Source: Gammaproteobacteria bacterium (lineage in GTDB: Bacteria; Pseudomonadota; Gammaproteobacteria; Pseudomonadales; Azotimanducaceae). From it: a stretch of DNA of 7,235 nucleotides. A program made the position numbers and the translations under genes. The notes under the pieces are model-generated. The model was given only the letters and a program-made list of their open reading frames with translations. It did no database searches and had not been told where the DNA came from. Shown here piece by piece: positions 1 to 5,849 of the stretch (within the stretch, counting starts at the first letter, position 1; each line of letters begins with the position of its first letter). The stretch lies in NCBI GenBank assembly GCA_003228415.1, contig QIDL01000244.1, positions 1 through 7,235 on the forward strand. Direction: 5' to 3'.

Positions 1-195
1 GCTGCGGTTGGCGGAGATGAACCCCGAGGTAAGGCCCGCTCTGTTCGGTCCCATGAATCGCACCAGATCACCGGCAGGCGGCTCTACCTTGATGACATCG
101 GCACCCTGGTCCGCCAGCATCATGGTGGCGATCGGTCCGGAAATCATACTGGTGAGATCGACTACACGGACGCCTTTGAGCGGGCCTGTGCTCAC
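1..195 (-). CDS. CaiB/BaiF-type (family III) CoA-transferase, N-terminal part only
   Basis: Family III CoA-transferases move CoA between carboxylic acids in the cytoplasm, often in carnitine, bile-acid, aromatic or branched-acid catabolism. Only the first 65 residues lie in the window; the gene continues past the left edge. They show the family's usual N-terminus: a PLKGVRVVDLTSMISGP stretch at about residues 5-21, then MMLADQGADVIKVEPP, then GDLVRF, and an ANR near the edge. The start is GTG at 195-193, preceded on the minus strand by a good ribosome-binding site (GGAGAGGA, about 4-5 nt before the start). The GTG overlaps the TGA stop of the upstream acyl-CoA ligase (GTGA, 4 nt), which implies translational coupling and one operon. 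The family call is firm; the substrate cannot be told from this fragment. The catalytic Asp of the family lies further downstream, outside the window. Confidence 0.88.
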   Translation of the reverse strand, partial: MSTGPLKGVRVVDLTSMISGPIATMMLADQGADVIKVEPPAGDLVRFMGPNRAGLTSGFISANRS

Positions 196-845
196 GAATC
201 CTCTCCATACGCCGCCAGCGCCGCTTTCTTCGCCCACTTGTAGTCCGCCTTGCCATTGGGTGCCCGCTGCACATGGTCGACAAACAACACATGTTTCGGC
301 AGCTTGAAACCGGCCAGGTGATCCCGGCTGAAATCAATCAACCCGGCTTCATCGCAACTCTCGCCTTCCTGATAGCTCGCAAGGGCCACAACCCGTTCTC
401 CAAAACGCTCATCCGGCACGCCGACGACCAGGCAGTCCGCCACCGCCACGTGTTTCTTGACTGCCTCTTCCACCTCTTCGGGAAAGACCTTTTCACCCGC
501 GGTGTTGATACAGGCACTGCCGCGCCCCAGCAGAGCGATCGTTCCGTCGGCTTCGACCGTGGCATAGTCACCGGGGAAGCTGTAGCGCACACCGTCGATC
601 TCTTTAAAGGTTTCGGCCGATTTTTCCGGGTCTTTATAGTAGCCGAGCGGCACGAAACCACTGGTTGCGAGCTTGCCGATTTCACCCGAGCCCGGCTCCA
701 CCGATCGCCCTTCATCCGTGAATACGGCGACGCCCTCGTTGAGCTGGAATTTGGCGGTGCTGGCCGGACTTTCCCGTGTGGTCACCGAACTGCCCATGCC
801 ACCTTCCGTCGAACCCATCACATCCGCTAGAATCATATCCCCCAC
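192..845 (-). pseudogene. Acyl-CoA ligase, C-terminal piece after the frameshift
   Basis: This frame encodes the second part of an AMP-forming acyl-CoA synthetase (ANL superfamily). The A5-type motif GSTEGG is near its start, a GDYA motif (A7-like) follows in the middle, then the hinge/A8 block LLGRGSACINTAGEKVFPEE, and near the end the A10 block PNGKADYKW, whose lysine normally catalyses adenylate formation. The open frame can be read from a GTG at 845, but that codon has no credible ribosome-binding site. The protein would begin in mid-fold, so it is not an independent gene; it continues the gene that starts at 1770. The frame changes within the five-base run at 839-843. About 215 residues belong to the ligase here, and the motifs are intact, which suggests a recent break or a sequence error. 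Its TGA overlaps the start codon of the following CoA-transferase. Confidence 0.85.
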
Positions 846-1770
846 TCGAGACGATCTGCTTCAGTGATGAGAGGTCGTAAGCGCTGCCACGTTTATCCGC
901 AGCATCCAGAGCCGCCAGCATGGGACGGGCAAATGCATCACCGACAATGACCACCTCGGTGACTCCATGTTCCTCCACCAGACCCCAGATCAGGTCCGGA
1001 TCCAGTCCCAGTTTCGAGGTCAGAACCACCGTGCCGCCGCTGAGCAACGGCGCCATGGCTCCCAGCCACATGCCGGTGCCATGCATCAATGGGCAGGCCG
1101 GCAGTGTCACGGGAGGCTCAGTGACCCTGGCGAGGTACGCCGGGTATTCATCGAGAGATGCCGGGGGATCCAACTCTCGAGCCAGGGCTCCGGAGGCGGC
1201 AAAGAAGTAGCAGAACTCTCCACCCGGGTACATCACACCCTTGGGCAGGCCAGTGGTGCCCCCGGTATAGAGCATGTAAACGTCTTCCGGGCTGCGCTCG
1301 ATTCGCGGCATGGGATCGGTACGGCTGATGGCGGATTCGAAGTCGCGCGCTCCCTCGAGCAATGCTTCCGTACGATCGTCAACCTGCAAGAACAATTTCA
1401 CCTTGGGCAGCCGATCGCGAATTTCCCAGATCCGCATGGCGTAGCAGGCCTGATAGACCACCGCCTCGACATCCGCATTATCCAACAGATAGATGAGTTC
1501 ATCGGCTTTGTACCGATAGTTGACGTTAATGGGGCATCCCCGAATCTTGAACACACCGAACTGTGTTTCCAGGTACTCACTGCAGTTATGGAGATAGATG
1601 CCTACCTTACTATCGGGACCCAGCCCATGATCGGTAAGGGCCTGGGCGATGCGGGCCGAGCGATCCTCGAAGACCTGCCAACTCGTCTCATGACCGTCCG
1701 AGATCAGCGCGGTTCGATCGGGATAGCTGTCCGCCACCGCCTCCCAGGCCGATGCAAAATGAAAATCCAT
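712..1770 (-). pseudogene. Acyl-CoA ligase (AMP-forming), N-terminal piece before the frameshift
   Basis: This is the first part of an AMP-dependent acyl-CoA synthetase, which activates a carboxylic acid to its CoA thioester through an acyl-adenylate. Visible are the N-terminal region (DRTALI), the A3 phosphate-binding loop YTGGTTGLPKGV at about residues 168-179, and the ACPLMHGTGMW segment expected at A4. Authentic sequence ends at about residue 310 (IVSSG, codons near 849-841); from there to the stop at 712 the frame yields unrelated residues. I place the start at ATG 1770, giving MDFHFASAWEAV, which fits the family's N-terminus. A GTG at 1803 would add 11 residues but has no ribosome-binding site; GGGGA lies 12 nt before the ATG. 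With the C-terminal piece the total is about 525 residues, short of the roughly 540 typical of the family. The chain length of the substrate is not evident. Confidence 0.85.
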
Positions 1771-1919
1771 GCTGTTTATATCCCCACTCAACCTTCCAGA
1801 CACTGACAGACATCTAACTTGAGAGGCCGGTCAAGAGCAAGCCCAACCCACGAATCTGCTGTCTGCACTCCAGATCAGGCCAATTCTTGGCGATTTCCAC
1901 CAACCCGGCCAGCCTCAAT

Positions 1920-1942
1920 CCCTGAAACGCCGCGGATCAGGG
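1920..1942. repeat. Short inverted repeat CCCTGA/TCAGGG with T5 tail
   Basis: CCCTGA at 1920-1925 and TCAGGG at 1937-1942 are perfect 6-bp inverted arms around an 11-nt spacer. On the plus strand they are followed after one base by five T residues. The shape resembles a weak intrinsic terminator, but no plus-strand gene lies upstream within the window. The repeat ends 12 nt before the sigma-54-like element, so it may instead be a regulator-binding site, although activator sites for sigma-54 promoters usually lie further upstream. The function is uncertain. Confidence 0.25.
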
Positions 1943-1953
1943 CTTTTTCAAGT

Positions 1954-1969
1954 TGGCACGTAGTTTGAA
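1954..1969 (+). promoter_or_regulatory. Candidate sigma-54 (RpoN) -24/-12 promoter
   Basis: The sequence reads TGGCACG, four bases, then TTGAA. The sigma-54 consensus is TGGCACG-N4-TTGCA/T. The whole -24 block and the spacing match, and the -12 block matches except for A in place of the conserved C. Transcription would start near 1980, about 18 nt before the ATG at 1998 of the small membrane-protein gene, leaving room for its ribosome-binding site. The pspC-domain gene follows in the same direction, and the Escherichia coli psp operon is itself driven by sigma-54 with the activator PspF, so the context fits. No gene for a sigma-54 activator is in the window and I could not identify its upstream binding sites. 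The rest of 1804-1997 shows no convincing sigma-70 promoter on either strand. Confidence 0.5.
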
Positions 1970-1997
1970 TGGCTACGAGGGCAAGGGAACTTATGCA

Positions 1998-2264
1998 ATG
2001 AACTCAAACAGAGAGAAGACAGTGAACACGAATACCATGCATCCGGGCTACGGTCCTACCGTCAACGAAATCCGACTTTCCAGGCTCAGTCATCCGCGCG
2101 CCACACTCATGGCCATGGTTCTGCTGGCCGGCGTATTTCTTCTGTTCGGTATGTTCGCCAACGCCACCGAAGTCAGCCACGCTGCTGCACCGAATACCAT
2201 CGAAGGTGCCGCCATGCTGATCGGCGACTGGGTATCTGGATGCCTCGAAGCGAGCACCGGTTAA
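1998..2264 (+). CDS. Small single-pass membrane protein of unknown function, upstream of pspC-domain gene
   Basis: I do not recognise this 88-residue protein. It has a hydrophilic N-terminal half of about 35 residues, one strongly hydrophobic segment (about residues 37-54, including MAMVLLAGVFLLFGMFA) and a short C-terminal tail. The segment could be a membrane anchor with a cytoplasmic N-terminus. ANA at its end could also be a weak signal-peptidase site, but the long N-terminal region makes an anchor more likely. The start at ATG 1998 is chosen because AAGGGA lies about 9 nt upstream. A TTG at 1953 in the same frame would put the start inside the sigma-54-like element. The stop TAA (2262-2264) overlaps the ribosome-binding site of the PspC-domain gene, so the two are very probably co-transcribed and coupled. 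It is not PspB-like: PspB has its membrane span at the very N-terminus followed by a coiled coil. Confidence 0.6.
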   Translation: MNSNREKTVNTNTMHPGYGPTVNEIRLSRLSHPRATLMAMVLLAGVFLLFGMFANATEVSHAAAPNTIEGAAMLIGDWVSGCLEASTG

Positions 2265-2273
2265 GGACATTTC

Positions 2274-2492
2274 GTGGCCAACAACATGCTGAACAAATTA
2301 AAGCGCCGGGTAACCCTGGACAAAAAGGCAGGTTGGATCGCCGGTGTTTGCGCTGGCATCGCGAACTATCTCGATACCGATCCAGCCTTCGTGCGGGTAG
2401 CCACCCTCATCACGGCGCTGTTTCTACCGAAACTGACCGTCGCCGCCTATCTGCTTGCCTGGGTGCTGGTGGACGAGGGTCCATCAGAGTAA
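2274..2492 (+). CDS. PspC-domain small membrane protein
   Basis: This 72-residue protein is essentially one PspC domain. A basic N-terminus of about 20 residues leads into the signature WIAGVCAGIANYLDTDPAFV (residues 22-41), followed by a hydrophobic span (about residues 43-67, with FLPKLTVAAYLLAWVLV). PspC proteins sit in the inner membrane; in enterobacteria PspC works with PspB to relieve PspA inhibition of the activator PspF during envelope stress. This protein lacks the C-terminal extension of the roughly 120-residue Escherichia coli PspC, and no pspA, pspB or pspF is visible, so the symbol is not transferred. The start is GTG 2274, with AAGGA at 2263-2267, six bases upstream and overlapping the preceding gene's stop. 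Standalone PspC-domain proteins are common, so a phage-shock role is inference from the domain and the candidate sigma-54 promoter. Confidence 0.88.
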   Translation: MANNMLNKLKRRVTLDKKAGWIAGVCAGIANYLDTDPAFVRVATLITALFLPKLTVAAYLLAWVLVDEGPSE

Positions 2493-2511
2493 CCACCTGC
2501 GGTTCACGACG

Positions 2512-2542
2512 GTTGATGGCGGGTATCGACTCTGCCGTCAAC
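2512..2542 (+). terminator. Hairpin between convergent genes (possible transcript end, no T-tract)
   Basis: GTTGATGGC (2512-2520) can pair with GCCGTCAAC (2534-2542) across a 13-nt loop, giving nine pairs on the plus-strand RNA, one of them G-U. On the minus strand the corresponding pair is a C-A mismatch, so the hairpin favours transcripts coming from the PspC-domain gene. It lies 19 nt after that gene's stop and overlaps the stop codon of the convergent lipoprotein gene. No run of T follows on either strand, so it is not a classical intrinsic terminator; it could stabilise the 3' end of the mRNA. Confidence 0.3.
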
Positions 2543-3434
2543 AACGAACCAGGCAGCCACCGCCTCTCGGGACTTCATCCGGAAGATCTTCCGATAGTTC
2601 GCGAAAAGCGACCGCCAGCTCACCAATGCGAGTGAAGAAACGCTCTCTTTGCTTGTCGTCGAAATCGTTGATGAGCCAGGCGGTCACGTCTCGAGCCAAC
2701 TTTTTGTTCGAGTCGAAGACCGCCGCCAGCTCCTCTCCGTAGTAAGACTCACGCTGAGCCAGCAACTCGAGAAATTCTCCAGCAAAAACTTCCGGGTTAC
2801 CGCGCTTTTCGTGCAACAGCGCCAGCAGGTCGCCCTGCCAGCGACGCCGATAATCGGCCCAGAGGTCGAACTGAGGCACGTAGCGAACCGATTGCGCGGC
2901 CAGGTAACCTTTCTGGTCTTTCGTCAAACGACCGCTGAAGCGGCTCAGGGTATCTGAGTAGCCTTGCCACCAGGACTCCTGAATATCCTCCAGCGGTTGG
3001 TCGTGTTCGTCTTCGCTGAGCTCCGCGTTGTCATCGGCCAGGCGCAACGGCAGTTTCTCAACCTGCTCATCGGAAAGCGACAACAGCATTTCCGTGACCA
3101 TGTTTATGGATCTGGCTTCGAAGTGGTCCCACCAGGAAAACAATGAATCCATCACGCCCTGGACGTCCTCCGGTTCCGCGCCATCCCCCAGCACCGTCTC
3201 CAGAGATTCCAGATAGCTCGCGTAGCGCGGTAGCTCTTCGCTGCGATGCCAGTACATGATCGCGCCGAACTCTTCATCAAAATAGTCACGTTGCGCGGCG
3301 TCCATATCGATGTAGTCACTCACCGACCAGCGCGCAAAGCGGTCGGCGTTGTTGTACATGAATTTGACACTACAGCCGCTGGCGAATACCACCACGCAGC
3401 ACAGCGCCAACAGAGACCGTCCAGATGGGGTCAT
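2538..3434 (-). CDS. DUF6279-type outer-membrane lipoprotein
   Basis: This is a 298-residue predicted lipoprotein of a family with no established function. The N-terminus is a lipoprotein signal: MTPSGR, a hydrophobic stretch (LLALCCVVVFA), then ASGC with the lipidated Cys at residue 21. Serine follows the Cys, favouring sorting to the outer membrane. The mature start reads VKFMYNNADRFARWSVSDYI, the hallmark I associate with DUF6279 proteins, followed by WHRSEELPRY. The rest is mostly charged and helical, with repeated W and E-rich segments. I start at ATG 3434 rather than the in-frame ATG at 3476, because only the shorter form puts the signal at the N-terminus and because GAGGAG (3445-3450, minus strand) precedes it by about 10 nt. 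That ribosome-binding site overlaps the stop codon of the amidotransferase gene 14 nt upstream, so the two are coupled. Why a surface lipoprotein travels with a gamma-glutamyl-type enzyme pair is unclear. Confidence 0.85.
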   Translation of the reverse strand: MTPSGRSLLALCCVVVFASGCSVKFMYNNADRFARWSVSDYIDMDAAQRDYFDEEFGAIMYWHRSEELPRYASYLESLETVLGDGAEPEDVQGVMDSLFSWWDHFEARSINMVTEMLLSLSDEQVEKLPLRLADDNAELSEDEHDQPLEDIQESWWQGYSDTLSRFSGRLTKDQKGYLAAQSVRYVPQFDLWADYRRRWQGDLLALLHEKRGNPEVFAGEFLELLAQRESYYGEELAAVFDSNKKLARDVTAWLINDFDDKQRERFFTRIGELAVAFRELSEDLPDEVPRGGGCLVRC

Positions 3435-3448
3435 TGCCCTTGCACTCC

Positions 3449-4186
3449 TCAAGCAGACAAAAAGTTGATCATCCATCGACCGACCAGGTCCCCATCGACG
3501 GAACCCGACAGAGATTCCATACCGGCCTGGAACGTCGACTCACCGAGGATCTCACGCCGCATCTCCATCAGCGATCGCGAATATCCTTTGACGAATTCAG
3601 GGTGACCTTGCAAGGTCATGATCTGATCATCGATGACAAAGCCTGCGATGGGACAGAGTGGGCTGGTGGCAATCAGGCGTGCACCCTCCGGGAGAACGCT
3701 AACCTGATCCTTATGGCTGGACAGCAGCTTCAGCCGGTCCTGGTGGGGAATCATCCAGGGCTGCTGCGCAACCAGACGGATTTCCTGGACCCCTACCCCC
3801 CATCCAGCATCGGCTGGTCGTGCTTCACCGCCGAAAAAATGGGCAACCAATTGATGACCGAAGCAGATGCCGACAATTTTTCTCTCTGCGGCGATGACCT
3901 CCCGCAGAAAGGCAACCAATGGCTCTATCCATGGCTCGTCGTCGTAGACACCATGACGGCTACCGGTAATCACATAGCCGCTACAGGCATCCGCTGCTGG
4001 AAATTGCCGTTGTCTGGCATCGTAGTCGTGCAGGGACAGCGACCGTGTCGGCAAACAGGCCTCGGCCGCCGTCTCGAGCAGGCGCCGGAACATGTCGGGA
4101 TAATCACCAAAATCACTCTGGAATTGAGGCAATACCTGGTCCGTTCGCAGGATTCCGACTCGCAACGTGGCTTCAGATGATTTCAA
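3449..4186 (-). CDS. Class I glutamine-amidotransferase-like protein (possible gamma-glutamyl amide hydrolase)
   Basis: This 245-residue cytoplasmic protein has the class I GATase fold signature. The nucleophile motif is GICFGHQ with Cys at about 108, the distal catalytic pair is His195/Glu197 in GHPEF, and the oxyanion-side motif is TGSRHGVYD near residues 74-82. SSHKDQV at about 156-162 is also typical. There is no synthetase domain, so it either serves a partner or cleaves gamma-glutamyl amides by itself. Directly upstream is a glutamine-synthetase-like ligase. Such pairs occur in gamma-glutamylation pathways for amines, in which the ligase builds and the hydrolase removes the gamma-glutamyl group. 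The motif spacing looks closer to GuaA-type stand-alone GATases than to PuuD. The start is TTG 4186, with GGAAAGG a few bases upstream; it overlaps the ligase's end by 14 nt. A second TTG at 4165 would give MRVGILRTD and no overlap and is a real alternative. Confidence 0.87.
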   Translation of the reverse strand: MKSSEATLRVGILRTDQVLPQFQSDFGDYPDMFRRLLETAAEACLPTRSLSLHDYDARQRQFPAADACSGYVITGSRHGVYDDEPWIEPLVAFLREVIAAERKIVGICFGHQLVAHFFGGEARPADAGWGVGVQEIRLVAQQPWMIPHQDRLKLLSSHKDQVSVLPEGARLIATSPLCPIAGFVIDDQIMTLQGHPEFVKGYSRSLMEMRREILGESTFQAGMESLSGSVDGDLVGRWMINFLSA

Positions 4187-5570
4187 AGTACCTTTCCAGT
4201 TGCCAGCTGTCGAGGTTCCGCTCGCGCTCCCGACACTCCCAGATTCGCGTCATGGCAAAGTGATCGACGAACGCTTCTCCGAAATACTCACGCGCCACAC
4301 CCGATTCGGCGAACCGTTCCGTCGCGGCCCGTAGCCCGGTGGGAAATCCCAACGCTTCCGGGAGGTCGTCTTCCACATCGTAAGCATTGCCGACAACCGG
4401 ATCCATCGGTTCGAATTCATGCTCTATGCCCGCAAGCATCGCCGCATTCACCGCCGCCGCAACGAGATACGGATTCGCATCCGCCCCTCCAACCCGACAT
4501 TCGATACGCTGCCCGTTCGCGCCCGGAATCACCCGCAGCGCGGTGGTGCGATTCTCGAATCCCCAGGTGGACGCAGTCGGCGCCCAGGCACCTTTCACCA
4601 GACGGGTATAGGAATTGATGGTCGGCGCCAACAGCACTAGCAACTCCGGCAGGAATTGCTGCAAGCCCGCCACGGCTCGCCTCTGCAGTTCCGACATGCC
4701 ATAGGGGGCGTGACCGTCGTGGAACACGTTGCGACCTGCTTCATCCACCAGACTCACATGGAAGTGGCCACTCTGGCCCGGATAATCCATGGACCATTTG
4801 GCCATGAAAGTCGCCATGCATTCCTGGCGTTGGAAGAATACCTTGGCAAACGTCTTGAAAAGATTTGCCCGATCGGCCGAATCAACCCCTTCGGATACTT
4901 TCATCGCGGCCTCCCAGACACCGGGTCCCGTTTCACAGTGCAGAGCCTCGAGGTCGCAATCGAGCGCTTCGCAGAGATTCATCAATCCGGTAAAGCGATC
5001 GGCTTCGCTGGCGGAGCGCAGCACCGAGTAGCCGAAGTTCCCCGGGGTGAGCGGAGTCAGATCACGATAACCCTTTTCGCGCACGCTCAAGGGGGTCTCT
5101 CGAAAGACGAAAAACTCATATTCGAATCCCGAGCGTACGGTCAGTCCACGTTTGGCGAAACTCTCCACCACACTCTTCAACCGGGTACGCGGACACAGAG
5201 GATGATCCGCTTCATCGGTGCCCAGAAACTCTCCGAGATAAAAGGCGCATCCCTCGTCTGCCAACCAGCGCTCGGTCTCCGTCAACAGTCGATAACGCGC
5301 ATCGGGAAAGCCGGTATGCCAGCCTGTGTAATCGCCCTGATCGTAGAGCCGATCCTCCACATCCCAGCCGAATACGCAATCGCAGAACCCGCCACCCGAA
5401 CGCATCAGACTCTCGAACTTGTCGAGACTCACGTATTTGCCTCGCAGCACGCCATCTATGTCCGTCAAGCCCAACTTGATCCGTGTCGCCCCGCGTTCCG
5501 TGTACTGCGCCAGCTTCTGTTCGAGCAGGCCCATCGACTTGCCTGTCGACTCGCCCGTTGATTCCGTCAT
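4173..5570 (-). CDS. Glutamine-synthetase-like ligase (gamma-glutamyl-amine synthetase candidate)
   Basis: This protein of about 465 residues belongs to the glutamine synthetase superfamily, which forms gamma-glutamyl amides from glutamate, an amine or ammonia, and ATP. Motifs in order, numbered from the chosen start: the N-terminal domain with DIDGVLRGKY (about 37-46); a metal-binding FEYEFFVF (about 149-156); CETGPGVWEAAM (about 212-223); SGHFHVSL (about 267-274) at the place of the active-site His; PTINSYTRLVKGAWAP (about 316-331); FENRTTALRV; and RIECRVGGADANPYL (about 355-369). Divergent motifs, the lack of a clear adenylylation-site context, and the adjacent amidotransferase suggest a PuuA/AtdA1/IpuC-type amine ligase rather than the housekeeping GlnA. 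I start at ATG 5570 because AGGGGA lies about 8 nt upstream; an in-frame ATG at 5588 lacks a ribosome-binding site. The N-terminus up to about residue 14 is low-complexity (TESTGESTGK). It is the first gene of a three-gene operon. Confidence 0.9.
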   Translation of the reverse strand: MTESTGESTGKSMGLLEQKLAQYTERGATRIKLGLTDIDGVLRGKYVSLDKFESLMRSGGGFCDCVFGWDVEDRLYDQGDYTGWHTGFPDARYRLLTETERWLADEGCAFYLGEFLGTDEADHPLCPRTRLKSVVESFAKRGLTVRSGFEYEFFVFRETPLSVREKGYRDLTPLTPGNFGYSVLRSASEADRFTGLMNLCEALDCDLEALHCETGPGVWEAAMKVSEGVDSADRANLFKTFAKVFFQRQECMATFMAKWSMDYPGQSGHFHVSLVDEAGRNVFHDGHAPYGMSELQRRAVAGLQQFLPELLVLLAPTINSYTRLVKGAWAPTASTWGFENRTTALRVIPGANGQRIECRVGGADANPYLVAAAVNAAMLAGIEHEFEPMDPVVGNAYDVEDDLPEALGFPTGLRAATERFAESGVAREYFGEAFVDHFAMTRIWECRERERNLDSWQLERYFEII

Positions 5571-5627
5571 GCCTCCTCTCCCCTTCATCAGAACGTCGAT
5601 ATCGAGAGTACCCGATGGCGCATCGGC

Positions 5628-5648
5628 TGTGGATAACTCTCTGGATAA
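5628..5648 (-). promoter_or_regulatory. Tandem DnaA-box-like sites upstream of the ligase operon
   Basis: On the minus strand TTATCCACA (5628-5636) is a perfect match to the DnaA-box consensus, and TTATCCAGA (5640-5648) differs at one position. They are direct repeats 12 nt apart, about 60-80 nt upstream of the ATG at 5570, within the 265-nt gap between the ligase operon and the small exported-protein gene. This could mean DnaA control of the operon. A single perfect box is not rare by chance, and there is no AT-rich unwinding region or replication gene nearby, so an origin is unlikely. I found no convincing -35/-10 pair in the gap. It also contains a 10-bp palindrome AGCGATCGCT at 5774-5783. 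Confidence 0.35.
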
Positions 5649-5824
5649 CTCGTTGAGCGAATCCCCTCCAGCCCGGCAATCTCAGGCCTCCAGGAAATGA
5701 GCCACCAATCCCAAGTACTGGTTTTATAGCTTCTAATTCAATGGGTTATGAGGCTGACATTAGCGGCCACATGAGCGATCGCTGCCATCTTGTCGGTTTC
5801 CCTGACGAAACTTCGAGATTGTGT

Positions 5825-5849
5825 ATAAAACCGGATCAATGATCCTGGT
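5825..5849 (-). terminator. Probable intrinsic terminator after the small exported-protein gene
   Basis: On the minus strand the RNA reads ACC, a bulged A, GGATC, a three-base loop, GATCC, GGT, then TTTATA. This is an eight-pair stem with one bulge followed by a short U-rich tail. The loop overlaps the TGA stop codon (5838-5836) of the exported-protein gene, so the stem begins inside its last codons. The stem is short and the U-tract imperfect, but position and orientation fit termination of the tpsB-small-gene transcript before the ligase operon. Confidence 0.45.

Noticed and set aside
192..845. The C-terminal ligase piece as an independent gene starting at GTG 845
   Set aside because: No ribosome-binding site, and the protein would begin inside a conserved fold; it continues the frame interrupted upstream.
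967..1806. 279-codon open frame on the plus strand opposite the acyl-CoA ligase
   Set aside because: It lies entirely antisense to clear ligase motifs, has no recognisable domain, and is the mirror frame expected in GC-rich coding DNA.
1953..1997. Longer TTG start for the small membrane protein
   Set aside because: It would place the start codon within the sigma-54-like element and lacks a ribosome-binding site; the ATG at 1998 has one.
2240..2635. 131-codon plus-strand frame overlapping the PspC-domain gene
   Set aside because: It is out of frame with a clear PspC domain and its translation is Arg/Ser-rich without any domain.
3425..4180. 251-codon plus-strand frame opposite the amidotransferase
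   Set aside because: It is the antisense shadow of a protein with a complete catalytic triad; no motif and no ribosome-binding site.
3449..4186. Naming the amidotransferase PuuD
   Set aside because: The nucleophile and following motif (GICFGHQLVAHFFGG) look more like stand-alone GuaA-type GATases, and no puuB, puuC or puuR is present.
4351..4410. Tyr in GNAYDVEDDLP as the adenylylation site of a GlnA-type glutamine synthetase
   Set aside because: The surrounding residues do not match the NLYDLPPEE context of adenylylated GlnA, and an aligned Tyr-Asp alone is not evidence.
4656..5561. 301-codon open frame on the plus strand opposite the glutamine-synthetase-like gene
   Set aside because: Its composition is irregular, it has no domain, and the minus strand carries the full set of ligase motifs here.
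5621..5660. Replication origin suggested by the DnaA boxes
   Set aside because: Only two boxes, no AT-rich unwinding region, and no dnaA, dnaN, gidA or rep gene nearby.
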